Source: Gigaspora rosea (Eukaryota; Glomeromycota; Glomeromycetes; Diversisporales; Gigasporaceae). From it: 64,000 nucleotides of DNA. Both the position numbers and the translations under genes were made by a program. The first letter of the stretch is position 1, and each line of letters opens with the position of its first letter. Location: positions 9,136 to 73,135 of the forward strand of contig QKWP01000104.1 of the NCBI GenBank assembly GCA_003550325.1, written 5' to 3'. Below the pieces are notes generated by a model, which saw only the letters and a list, made by a program, of their open reading frames with translations, was not told the origin of the DNA and did not search any database. Below, one piece after another: positions 10,690 through 21,359 of the stretch.

Positions 10690-11420
10690 ACTTCTTCATT
10701 TAGATATTACTAACTATTCCAGTGTAATTTCTGGCATCCATTACAATAGCTCATGAAGTAATTGTTTTTCTTTCTACTATAATTAAGAATTTATTTAATT
10801 CACCCAAAGGTTGTTTTTGTTCTTCATGTACTCCAATCATTACTACTATTGAGAGATAGTTAATCAGTATATTTACTTCCTTTAAAAAATTTGCTATGAC
10901 TATGTATTTGGAAGATTTACTATCCAGCATTAAAAGGATTGGATGACCTTTTACTTGTACTTCACAATATATAGATGTTGTCTTTACTTTCTTATCTTGC
11001 TTAAAACAAAATTCTGCTACTTTTGTTATAGTTATTCTTCTCACTCTTGTTATTTTGGTCATTTCTTTTCTAATATTAGAGGCTACTTGAAAAAGTTTAC
11101 ATAAGTGATGTTAGCCTTTTTATTCTGCAGATCTGTCATTATAGAGTAAGATTGAATATTGGATGTAATTAAAGGTTTAACAGGTTTAGTTTTTTTCTTT
11201 CTTATAATTACTTTTTTTGTCTTGTGCATGTGATCTTTGGCAGCTTTTTTCTTTTCTGAAATTTTTATTTCCTTTATTTCACCATTGTTTTTTTTCTCTC
11301 TTTTAGCAGTATAAACTTTAAATAAAGGGTCTAGTAAGAGAATTTTAGTTCCAGATGCACTCTCACCCTTATAAGGTGCATTTTCTAGTTTAAATATTCT
11401 TTATTATTTAACAATTAACC
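10690..11420 (-). pseudogene. Ty3/gypsy-like aspartic protease fragment
   Basis: The minus-strand ORF at 10751-11062 reads YCEVQVKGHPILLMLDSKSS followed by IVIANFLKEV, the layout of a retropepsin-like domain. The active-site triplet expected as DSG or DTG is DSK, so activity is doubtful. Beyond its stop the frame continues as MDARNYTGIVSNI, which resembles the end of such domains. Upstream (about 11,170-11,420, same strand) a Lys/Glu-rich stretch (KREKKNNGEIKEIKISEKKK) looks like a linker before the protease. There are several stops and no RT or integrase nearby. Confidence 0.6.
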
Positions 11421-11573
11421 AATATGGCTTGAACATGTGCTATATCTGCCATTGAGCAGTTATAGTTTACTTCATTTTCAGTTGTTCTTTGTCTTTTTAT
11501 CTCATTTTCTTATAGTAAAACAGCTTTTTTTTAAAAAAAAAATCACATCTAACTTAAAATTTTGACTATAAAA

Positions 11574-12075
11574 CTGCAATTTTTTTTTAGCAAAAAAAAT
11601 TCATTGTAAAATTTTGGGTTAGAAAAATTATCAATCACTGCCTTTACCAAAACTAACTCTAACCCTAATCTAGGGATGGTTAGATTGGTTTAGATTCAGT
11701 TTTTGGTTTGGAACCTTTAGGCTCTATTTCAAAAACCTAAGAAACTGGTTTTTAAAAAGTTCCAAAAACTGGTTCCAAAACCTGGTTCTGAACCTGGTTC
11801 GGAACTTAGTTCAAATCTAAAAACCTAAAATCTATTATAAATTTAAGAACCTAAGAACCTAAGAACCTACCATGAATCTAAAAACCTATCATGAATCTAT
11901 GAACCTAGGTTCCAAAATTGGAACCTGGTTTTTAAGAACCAGGTTCTTAGGTTCTAAATCTAGAAACTTTACTATCCCTACTCTAACCTGGTTGCTATTT
12001 GTTTTGTTTTGATTAATATAAATTAAAACAAACAAAATGATTGGTTGATCAGAAGGTAGCGATGCATCGCACTAG
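11574..12075. mobile_element. Degenerate repeat-family copy, split by a hAT-type MITE
   Basis: Before and after the nested element at 11671-11980 the sequence reads TTTTGGGTTAGAA ... AACTCTAACCCTAATC and CTCTAACCTGG ... GATGCATCGC. This resembles the copy at 49,444-49,736 (TTTTGGGTTAGAACC, CTCTAACCCTAAC, CGATGTATCGCC). It is a poorly conserved member of the family described at 15,151. Confidence 0.5.
11671..11980. mobile_element. GGTTC/GAACC-rich hAT-type MITE
   Basis: The ends TAGGGATGG (11671) and ATCCCTA (to 11980) are inverted. The interior is an imperfect palindrome of GGTTC, GAACC and AAGAACCTA repeats. Flanking octamers CCCTAATC (11663-11670) and CTCTAACC (11981-11988) agree at 6 of 8 positions, compatible with an old 8-bp duplication. 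It is non-coding. Confidence 0.65.
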
Positions 12076-12163
12076 TGATAAAAAATAATTGTTTTATATG
12101 AATTTATATTTTGATCAACACAAAATTTTAACATTTTACTAAATTAAGTATGTTTGGCTACTA

Positions 12164-12308
12164 AGGGCGCTGACAGATATTACGTAATATTTTTTTATTA
12201 GAGAGTTACTCTCCCTCCTCCACATCATATATAAAGTATATATATAATATATTATACCTAGCTACCCCTTCTCCCCTAAAAATATTACATAATATCTGTC
12301 AGCACCCT
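12164..12308. mobile_element. 145-bp MITE with 31-bp TIRs
   Basis: AGGGCGCTGACAGATATTAC at 12164 and its complement ending at 12308 (GTAATATCTGTCAGC-type) form inverted ends of about 31 bases with two or three mismatches. The middle contains CTCCCTCCTCC and a TA repeat. It lies at a TA-rich site and has no ORF. Confidence 0.8.
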
Positions 12309-12879
12309 AATTATAGAACATATATTACAAATAGATTGTAAAACAATAAACTTTATAGTCAATAATTAAATATCTATTACTAATAATTATTTTTGAATTA
12401 AAATCTTTAAAGATAGATTCAAAATTTATAATTTATCAATATCCAAATTGTATTCAAAAAAACACAAATAGTATTAAATTTACTAAATGAACTAAACTAA
12501 CACATCAAAAAAACTTTATTAAAGATTGTAATATTTTTTAACTTAATTCTGTTGAATCAAATAAATATTATAAAAATCTAGATTAGGTCATGCAAACAAA
12601 TAAATTGTTTCTTGTAACCTGGCCAGATCAATTTTTTAGAAAAGTTAAAAATTTTTTTTATATAAATTTTTTTTTGAAAAAAAATTTATAAAAATTTTTA
12701 AATAATATTTTTTGCTAGCCAGCTAGGTCCTATTTGCTTGTTCTATGTGACAAGAAACAACTAATTTAATTTTTATAGCCTTATACTTATAAAATGATAG
12801 CAATATAAGAATTTATAAAATTTTATTATAAATAATCTAAATTTTATTACTAATTGATATAATTTTTAAATTTAGAGCA

Positions 12880-13135
12880 TTAGCAAAAATATATATCATA
12901 GCTAAAGCTAGAAATAGCTAAAGCTAGAAATTTTAATTATTTTAATATGAAAATTTCAGAAATTTTTTGGGCCTTTTGTTAGGGGTTTGTTTTATAGGGT
13001 TAGGTTAGGTTTAGAGTTAGTTTTAATAATAAAAGAGTATAAGTGGATTTTGGTAGGGCTTATATTTTTAAATCAAGGTTTCTAATTTCTAGCTTCAGCC
13101 ATTTCCAGCTTCAGCTGCAACAATATATATGAATA
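12880..13135. mobile_element. MITE with GCTAAAGCTAGAAAT arms
   Basis: The left arm (about 12,880-12,935) contains tandem GCTAAAGCTAGAAATA. The right arm (about 13,080-13,132) is its complement (ATTTCTAGCTTCAGCC, ATTTCCAGCTTCAGC). The arms end in similar TATATAT-rich sequence. There is no coding capacity. Confidence 0.65.
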
Positions 13136-13142
13136 AACTTTC

Positions 13143-13620
13143 TAAAGTTTTTACGGTACGTAAAAAAATCGTAAACTTACATAAAATTTAGTGTAAACTG
13201 CGCAAGTTTTATGCCATGTAAAAAAATCATAAATTTATATAAAAATTTTATATAAGTTTACAATTTTCTTATGCACTATAAGAAAATTATTAGGTGAGTC
13301 TTGACCACTCTAGTAGGTTTAGGTCGCAGATAAATTAGTTTGAGCTTCTATTCTTGTATGTAATTTATATGTATTTGTCCTTGTACAATTTAAGTTTTTA
13401 TATACTATATGTAATTACTTATATAAATTACCCAATAAAGATATAAACAAGGCCTCACCTTAAAAAAAAAAAAAGAAAATCATAAACTTACATAAAATTT
13501 TTATATAAATTTACAATTTTTTTATGGTACATAAGAAAATCGTAAATGTACATAAAATTTTTATGTAAGTTTATAATTTTCTTATGATGCATAAGAAAAT
13601 TGCAAAATATTTCAAAGACC
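13143..13620. repeat. Repeated ACATAAAATTTTTATAT / AAAATCGTAAA motifs
   Basis: Short motifs (TCGTAAACTTACATAAAATT, TTTTATGTAAGTTTA, TTTTCTTATG) recur in both orientations on either side of the retroposon at 13,291-13,472, giving many overlapping weak hairpins. I cannot define element ends. Confidence 0.55.
13291..13472 (+). mobile_element. 5'-truncated retroposon with A-tail
   Basis: The insert ends CAATAAAGATATAAACAAGG, CCTCACCTT and an A-run. It is flanked by AAGAAAATTAT (13280-13290) and AAGAAAATCAT (13473-13483), an 11-bp target duplication with one mismatch. Its start shares CTCTAGTAGGTTTAGGTCGC with the minus-strand tail at about 50,220-50,250, so the two are one family of LINE or SINE 3' ends. 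Confidence 0.75.
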
Positions 13621-13979
13621 TTGCGCATTACAAGATAAGTAAAATATATTTTAAAATATTTTAGATCTAATATTTTTGAAATATTTTGAATATGTATATT
13701 CTTTCAAAATATTTTAGAACTGGGAAACCAAACTGAATCTGTAGACTTGTAGCCTGGATCTTACCAAGGGCATATTTGACTAATATTTTTGAAATATTTC
13801 GATGATTGTATTACAAGATCAGATTAGATCTTTGTTTATTTTTTTTTGTTTATAATTTAGATCTTCTATCAATTTTACATTGTTTTTTAGTTTTCAGTTT
13901 GTTTTTTTTTGGGTTTATTTCATTTTTTTTAGTTTCATTTTGTTTTTTAATATTTTTTCTTTTATATATTATTTTTTAA

Positions 13980-15120
13980 TTTTTTATTTTATTTCTACAA
14001 AAACACCAACCCTAACTTTTTGGCACTTTGCAAGAAATCCAATGATGTTTTGACACTTGTGCAAGCCAACTTAGCCTTCTAACACTTTGCAAGAACACAC
14101 AACTGATTTCACCAAACAATTTTTAAAATTTCAAAAACACTTTTTTAGAAAAATAAAGATTTAGTTAGTGCTTTATTTATTGTTTCATTTGATGTTTTTT
14201 GGTCTTTTTGTTTTTGTTTTTGGTTTTTTTTATTTTTTTTTATTAATTATTTTATTCCAGCACTTTGCAAGAAAAATAATCCAGGCTTTTTCAACACTTT
14301 GCAAGCAAACCCAGACTTTTCAGGAACTTTGCAAGAATATATACAACTTGATTTTAGCAATTTTTGGCATAAACTCTACTTCAGAGAAATGGAGATTTGG
14401 GTTTTTATTTTTTTATTCAGTTTGTTTATATTTTTATTTTTTTTTGTTTGTTTTCTTTTTACTTATTTCTTTAATTTTTATTTTTTATTTATTCCAGGTC
14501 TTTGTGAAAACCTTCGACAATTTGAATTGCAAAAACATGAATTCTTACTTCAGAAAAATGGAAATTTGGGGCTTTGTTTATTTTTTTTATTTAGTTTGCT
14601 TACAGTTTTGTTTTTTGTTTGTTTTTTTTTACTTATTTTTTTAATTTAATTTTATTTTATTTATTTCTAACTTACTTTGAAACTTTGCAAAAAAACAAAC
14701 TGACTTTTCTGGTACTTTACAACAATACCAACTCTAACTTCTCTAGCACTTTGCAAAAAGTAGCAAATATAAGCAATTATAATAGTTAAAACAAAAAAAA
14801 AGAAAATAATAGCTAACTGCAAAGTGAGAAAAATAAATTTATTGGGCTAGTATTTTTATGGAATTAGATGCGACAAAGTGCGAAAGTGTTTAAAATATTA
14901 TGATATTTTTTTTTAGTTTCATTTTTTTTTTTGGTTTTATTTTTTTTATTATTTTTTATTATTTTTTTTTGTAAAGAATATATAATAATATATAATAAAA
15001 ATATGTAATATTAATTAAAAATTTAAAATATAATGTATAAAAAAAAATATTTAATTTTATAATAAATTGCAAAAACTTGCAAAAACTTGCAAACACCTGT
15101 AAAATGATTAAAAAATTTGC
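13980..15120. repeat. T-rich region with repeated CACTTTGCAAGAA
   Basis: The motif CACTTTGCAAGAA or close variants recurs roughly every 30-150 bases (e.g. near 14024, 14089, 14260, 14298, 14326, 14682, 14749). It is separated by long T-rich stretches and accompanied by AAACCAACCCTAACTT and CAGAGAAATGGAGATTTGG duplications. Long Phe/Leu/Tyr ORFs at 14,168-14,649 are translations of the T runs. Confidence 0.65.
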
Positions 15121-15150
15121 AAAAAGCATGATTATATAAATATTATTATT

Positions 15151-15430
15151 GAGTAAAGTTATTTGTCACATAAGTGACAATGGCTTATATATTACCGAAC
15201 CAATCAGATTCCAGAATCTCATATAATGTAGCACAATCAGAAAATTCAAAACAAACATTCGTTTTATCAAAAACTAACAAAAATCGCTTATTACTCAAAA
15301 TCTGCATAGGAAACCACCTTTCGTGCTCTCCCTAACCCTAACCTAGATGGTTACCCTAACTCTAAACTAACAAAACTAAATTTTATCGATACCAAAATGA
15401 TCTACAGGTGACATTAATTATTTTTGTATT
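15151..15430. mobile_element. MITE family copy with CTCTAACCCTAA-type core
   Basis: Starts GAGTAAAGTTATTTGTCACA and carries the core GTGCTCTCCCTAACCCTAAC. It matches, over about 270 bases and in opposite orientation, the copy at 16,118-16,442. The right end (GGTGACATTAATTA) is eroded. Confidence 0.75.
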
Positions 15431-15819
15431 ACTATATACCCATAATACTATCACATATGTGTTTTTTAACTTTTTCCTTATTATTAATTAATCAAAATAT
15501 CTCATTGATTTATGCAAGTTTGCACCAGTTTTTCACAAGTTTTCAATGTTTGTTGTTTATAATATTTTCGCTATATTTCAAATTTACTATGCCATAAATA
15601 TTCATAATTATTATACCTTTGCAATACTCCAAAGTTACTATAGTATAAACTTTCATAGTTATTACCTCTATATAATTCTTTGAACTAATGTAAGTTTTTC
15701 ATAAGTTTACCCTCATATAAAAACTTACGGAGGTTTGCGCATATTTTTTTTACTGATAGAGTATTTTATATTAGAATATATAACAAATAAAAAGTTTATT
15801 TTACGTACTCATATTATGT

Positions 15820-17960
15820 TTTGGTGTAGTGATATTTTAGCTATTTCAAAATTAATGTATATAACAGAATACAATTTATATATAGATTGTAGGGTTTGTA
15901 ATATATGAGATATTATAAGTAAAGAACCAAATGAAAATTATGTTTACTATCTATTTATACTTTCTTTAGATCATAAATTGCCAATTTATAATTTAAATAA
16001 TTTGCCACTAAGTATATATAAATCTTATTTTAAAAAAATTAATGAATATGAAAATCAAGTATCTGATATAGGGTAAAAATAATTTGCTTCAAAAACTAGT
16101 AAATTTATTTATAGTTAAGTTATATGTGACATATATGATAATGACATTTGTAGATCATTTTTGCATCGATAAAGTTTAGTTTTTGTTAGTTTAAGGTTAG
16201 AGTGTAGATTAGGGTTAGAGTTTGGAAGTATATAGTAAAATTGCTCAAAGAAACTTTTTGTTAGAGCACAGAAGGTGATTTCCTATGCAGATTTTGAGTA
16301 ATAAGCAATTTTTGTTGATTTTTTGATAAAACGAATATTTGTTTTGAATTTTCTAATTGTATTACATTATATAAGATCCTGAAATTTGATTAGTTTGGTA
16401 ATACATATGCCGTTGTTGCTTATGTGACAAATAACTTTACTCTTTATTTAAACTTATTTTAATAAATATAAATTTAAAACAAGATTAATAACAAACAACT
16501 ATTTAAAATTATATAGAGTAAATAGTTGAATTATTCTTTTTGAACTTAAAGCAACCAAGTTTTCTAGATCTTTTCTACTAAATATAATGTATCTTCTTTT
16601 TAAAAGAGTATCTATTTGGATGTATAAACATTAAAATAGAACTTTTTTTTTCAAATTCTGAACTAAATAATACTAAAACTGAACATCATATTATACCAAA
16701 ACAGATTTGGGAAAAAATTGGAGAAATTATGGATAAAAATAAAATAACAAAACATGCCCCCTGAATTTGGTTGTTTGCCTACTAATATTTATTGATATTC
16801 AAATAGTTTTAAAGCTGAAAAGTGGACTAATTGGACATGTTTATATCCTTTACCCTTTTAGTAAATTATTTGAAGAATCCAAGATTAGAAATTATATAAT
16901 AAAATAAATTTAAAATTATTTATATTACTAATTATTATTTATTATATAATTAATTGTAATATTATTTAGATTACTAAATAGTTGGCAGCATATGTTTTAG
17001 CATAACAATTACTCTAAATAAACTAGCTAATATTAGCAAATTCTTTGAAAAGCTATGAATGGTAATTAAATTTTTTATTTTTAACAAATTTAAGAAAGTA
17101 CTCAATTAAATTCTTACTAATTCTAAAGATTTTACCAAAAAAGATATCTTACGTTTGCCAGCATTCAAAATAGTATTTCATTATTTGCTTCATATTCAGG
17201 AGTCTATAAAAGATTGTGCCCTTGTTGAACTTTCTGGCAGTATCCAATTGAACATTTGTATGAAATTCTACAACCTATGGTGTGCTCTCGCTTGTATTCC
17301 TATAAAAATCTTGTTAATAGTATAATAATAATAGTAAAATTTAATCATCTTAAATATTTACCAAAGTTTCATGGTCAAATTTTTCCTCAGGAAGAAAAAA
17401 AAATATAATAATAATCAAAGTTTTTGCATTAGATAATAATGTAGAAGAATTGTGGCACCCATCAACAAATTATAAAATTAAAAAAGAAAAAGAAACAATG
17501 AAAATTGGGATCATAAAATAACACATTTACATCAGTTTTATTGATTAAATAATCAATTTCAAATAAATGAAGTAAGTATCACTTGTAAACTTTTATAAAT
17601 TGCCTACAAAACTAATATTTATTTATAGTTAAATAATTATAGTAGAAGATTTGCACAGCTCTGAACAAATTAAATCTTTTAGATACTAATTTATGTATAA
17701 TATTTAGTATGAATTAGAAGTTCAAAATCAGAAAGAATCATACAAGTTGGGTACATTTTATGGTTTTGTACTTTATTATTTGGTTCATGAATATGCTGGG
17801 ACAAAATATATATTAGCGTATATACATAATGCTCAAAATGTAACCAACCAATTGTAGAATTTAAAAACATTTGCTGGATTTGGTGTGAAAGAGTTTATTC
17901 CTAAATGTGTAGGCTTTTTTCAGTTAAATAGTTTTTATTATATTGAAAAACCTAAAGAAT
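15820..17960 (+). pseudogene. Decayed tnp2/KDZ-like transposase
   Basis: Pieces on the plus strand follow the order of large tnp2-type fungal transposases. A C..C stretch (CRVCNI) and LDHKLPIYNLNNLPL occur near 15,830-16,030. FGCLPTNIY and FKAEKWTNWTCLYPL occur near 16,765-16,850. FHYLLHIQESI and FWQYPIEHLYEILQPM occur near 17,179-17,280 (DUF4218-like). YGFVLYYLVHEYAGTKYI follows near 17,760-17,815. Stops and frameshifts interrupt every segment and a MITE (16,118-16,442) sits inside. The family call rests on recalled motif resemblance. Confidence 0.6.
16118..16442. mobile_element. Inverted partner copy of the 15,151 MITE
   Basis: Begins TTAAGTTATATGTGACATA and ends CTTATGTGACAAATAACTTT ACTC, so it has its own short inverted ends. 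It contains AGGGTTAGAG, TTTTTGTTAGAGCAC and GCAGATTTTGAGTAATAAGC, all found complemented at 15,151-15,430. It lies within the tnp2-like relic. Confidence 0.75.
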
Positions 17961-18394
17961 TTACTGAAAACTAACTCATTTATAAGATAGCATTTTCTGT
18001 ACTTCTTGTACTATTTTTTTTTAGGAGATACATGTTGTAATAATTGCAGTTCAAATTCAAATAATAATATAATAAGTTAAATATGATATAAATTGTTCTC
18101 ATTTATAAGAAAATTTTTCAGATATAGCAAAAAACGAATCTGTCTTTTGCTATATCTAATACAGGATCATAATTTTATCTGTCTCTTTCTATGTTTTTAC
18201 AGACTTACTGGCTTTACATACTGATTTCTGATGTGTACAAATATTTAGTGAAGTTCATAATTTTATTTTACATGCTGGTTCCATGTCTATTCTGTGTGTG
18301 TCCGTATATCTCCATGTTTTGCTACATGTATTTATATATCTTTGCATGTGCCCTTTTCTTATAGAGTATAGAAGTAAAAACCAAGAAAAAAACT

Positions 18395-18932
18395 ATAAAG
18401 GTACTTAAAGCCAAGGCAAAATCAACTCATCTGGGTTAACTAGTTTGGTAGTTTGAAAATGACTAGTATAAGGTCCATAAAAAAGGTTGGATGTGAGTAT
18501 TGGGATCAGAATGAACCTTGTAAGAGCTGAAAAAAGGTAGTAGTAGAGATTTAATAGTTCATCCTAATCTCAAAGTATGAGCCTTAGTGAATGTATATGC
18601 TACTGAAAGTTAATTATACATGTATACATAAGGTGGGAACATTCTGCAAGGATAAAATAGTCCTAAGGCAGACTGACTATTAAAAGGAAAAGCCCTCAAC
18701 TATGTAATAATAGAAGATAGGGTGATAGTACTGTAGTAGATGAAGCGTAGATCAGAGAGTTTAAATAGGCAATTCCCGTAGTTAGGTTGCAGGTATGACA
18801 GCTAATGTAGAACCTTCGAGTGGACTACTTAAATTAGACACCAAAAGTGAGCATGTAGATAACACTTATCTATGTAACAAATACTAGTTCTTCAATAAAA
18901 TCGCCAATTCAGACACTCTTAAAAAAAAAAAA
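18395..18932 (+). mobile_element. Retroposon with A-tail
   Basis: A less AT-rich stretch ends CTTCAATAAAATCGCCAATT, CAGACACTCTT and an A-run at about 18,921. AAAAACTAT occurs on both sides (about 18,386-18,394 and 18,926-18,935), a possible target duplication, though A-richness makes it weak. No ORF recognised; it may be a SINE or a LINE 3' fragment. Confidence 0.5.
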
Positions 18933-19286
18933 CTATCGTATATTAAATAGGTTTTAATTTCGGTATCCGATTTCAGTATTATTCATGACAGCAAATAATA
19001 TGATTCAAAAATTTATTTTTTAGAATTAAAATAAATAAATAAAATAAAGTCAAATAAAAATAGGCATACAAATTAATAAAGATAAAATTAATAAAATAAA
19101 TGATAAAATTTACATGTAATGTAGTAAAGATTTGTAATTTTTTTTGAACAATAAATAATAAAAATATACTGTATAAGCAAAACAATAATATAGCAAATAT
19201 TTCTTTGTATATAAGTACAAATTGAACGTAAAACTTTTGCTTTGGGCAAATACATGCTAAAATTGCACATATAATTTTTGCGCAAT

Positions 19287-21352
19287 TCAATCTTCGTTAT
19301 CAGACTCAATTAGAATCAATTCGGTTTCTTCGTCTTGTGCAAACTTCATCGAATTGTTGATGTAAACATTATCTATATATATATAAGATATATTAAAATA
19401 AATTGAGTAACTTAACATAACAATATTATATATCAGATATATATTAATTGATAATCCGTTTCCAAATGAGGGAGCCATACATAGTAAATTGCGACGCGCA
19501 GATCTATATGATTTACTATATAAAATTGCTAAGCCACAAATGCCACTTCACGACAAAGTGAAGTCATTTTTCTACTATGTAAATATATCTTCAATTTCTA
19601 AGTAATCTTGTAGAGCATTATTTTCTGATTTTAATATAGTAATATCATTAAAATCTGTTTAGCAGTTGCAGAGATATTGGTATAAAATAATTTGCCGACT
19701 AATGTAAACCTACTATTGTTTACGTGAAATGGTATTTTTGACTATAGTAAATCTCATAGTCATGTGCGTCACAATTTACTATATATGGTTTATATGGTTC
19801 CCTCATTCGGAAACGGATTATCAATTAAAATATAAAATAAATTTAAAAATTACCTAAATTTTCTTCGTAGATATTATCTTCGTTTTGGTCGAGTAAGCGT
19901 TTAATATTGTGACTTCTAGCAACGTAAATTTCAGACGAATAATTGATATTGATCAATTCTGGCAATATTAATTCTGGCAATAACAATTCATTTCGATAAA
20001 TTTTTTTAAGTTTATCTTCAAAATAAGCAAACAAATATTCCGCATTGGGTCTTTCTGAAACATTTTTACTCCAGCATATTTTCATTATATTTTCGTAATC
20101 AGGAGGAATTCCATTAATGGAATCTGGACGGAGACCTTCACAAATTTTATTAATAAAAGGCTTTAGTTGACCTTCACGATATATTCCTCCATATGGAGGA
20201 TGACTAGTTGTTAATTGCCACATTATTATTCCCATGCTATATATGTCAGATGCTTGAGTATGCCCTTTACCGCACAATACTTCTGGAGCAGCATATGGAA
20301 TATTAACATAAATGTCACCTGGTTCTTGATTAACTGGTCCGCAGAAACCGAGATCACTAATGTACCAGATGTTAGAGTTACGTCCTTGAAGGATATTTCC
20401 AGGATGTAAATCACGATGAATTAATTTGGAATCGTGAATTTTCATAAGAGAATATGTAATATCATAAAAAATTTCGATTCTTTGTTGCCAATTAAGGGAA
20501 GAAGCATTTTTAAGTAAAAAGTCACCCAAATTTATTGTCATAGGTTCTAAGACAAGCATAAAATCTTGAGTTGTTGGTTCTCTAGTCAGTCCATAACATT
20601 TAACGACAGGATTTGTTTTCATCATGAAATCGAGGTGTTGTTTGACCTACAAGGAATTTTAAAGATGACAAAATTTTATAAAAAAGATTTATAATGTAAT
20701 AATAATTGCTACAGTAAATATTACACTGGTTTGTAAAATAACATACCTCACGGAACCATTTTTTATTCGGATTACTTGAATTCTCCAAATGCTTAAGAAT
20801 TACTTTTCTGTCACCAGTTCTTTCGAGTTGTTTTTTATCAGCATTCCAACTATCATATCTACCACCAAACCAGATAGCTGAATAGATGCTTGCACAACCA
20901 CCTCTCGCTTTCAATGTAGGATCAAGAAAGTTCTCATAAGGTATCCACTCAACAATGTAATCAGGCCTCATTGTTTTTTTCTGACATTTTCGAATCAAAT
21001 CATCAATTTCATCAATTCCGGACGACCAATTCGGGAAATTTTTAGCTAGATATCCTTGAATACAAGATTCACAAAATTTTTTTGCAAAAGTTAGAGCCTG
21101 ACACGTTTCGCATACTCGAGTTTCACCAATCTTTTTTGAAATGTTATTTTCTTCAACCCAATTATCAATCCAAGTTTTTAAAAAAGTTTTTTGTGATTGG
21201 TCAGATTGTTTGATTAACTTTTTATCAACAATAGATTTAAAAAATTTTATAAGACCATCTTGATCTTTAAATTCTTTATGAGGGATACATAAAGCAGTTT
21301 TATTGAGCAAAGGATTCATAAAATCATAACGTTCTTTAATTTTAATATCCAT
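19287..21352 (-). CDS. Protein kinase-like protein, 494 aa, 3 exons
   Basis: Exons are 20,747-21,352, 19,854-20,646 and 19,287-19,372, joined through GT-AG introns (GTATGT..GTAG; GTAATT..ATAG). All junctions are in frame, and total coding length is 1,485 nt with stop. The N-terminus has a CETC...CESC pair (about residues 80-95) often seen in this fungal family. The kinase domain starts with ARGGCASIYSAIW, in which the glycine loop is divergent. It continues with KVILKHLE (VAIK-type lysine), LIHRDLHPGNIL (catalytic aspartate), ISDLGF (DLG in place of DFG), AAPEVL and SDIYSMGIIMWQL. The key residues are present, so it may be active; the substrate is unknown. It belongs to the very large kinase expansion typical of AM fungi. 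Intron 2 (481 bp) contains a complete MITE. Confidence 0.9.
19448..19824. mobile_element. 377-bp MITE in intron 2 of the kinase gene
   Basis: Inverted ends TTGATAATCCGTTTCCAAAT (19448) and the complement ending at 19824 are followed by matching subterminal phrases (ATAGTAAATTGCGACGCGCA / ATAGTAAATTGTGACGCACA). TTAA flanks both sides (19444-19447, 19825-19828). Because the ends are self-complementary beyond this, a TA or AATT duplication cannot be excluded. The splice sites lie outside it. Confidence 0.8.
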
Positions 21353-21359
21353 GAATTAA

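Noticed and set aside
10751..11062. Host aspartic protease gene
   Set aside because: The order of blocks and lysine-rich upstream linker fit a Ty3-like polyprotein, the active-site triplet is altered, and there is no intact start or end.
14168..14649. Two overlapping ORFs of 158 and 116 codons rich in Phe, Leu and Tyr, resembling membrane proteins
   Set aside because: They are translations of T-rich low-complexity DNA with CTTTGCAAGAA repeats, lack motifs and overlap in two frames.
15340..15362. CCTAACCCTAACC-like tracts suggesting a telomere or interstitial telomere
   Set aside because: The tracts are short, degenerate and always in the same setting inside an interspersed MITE family.
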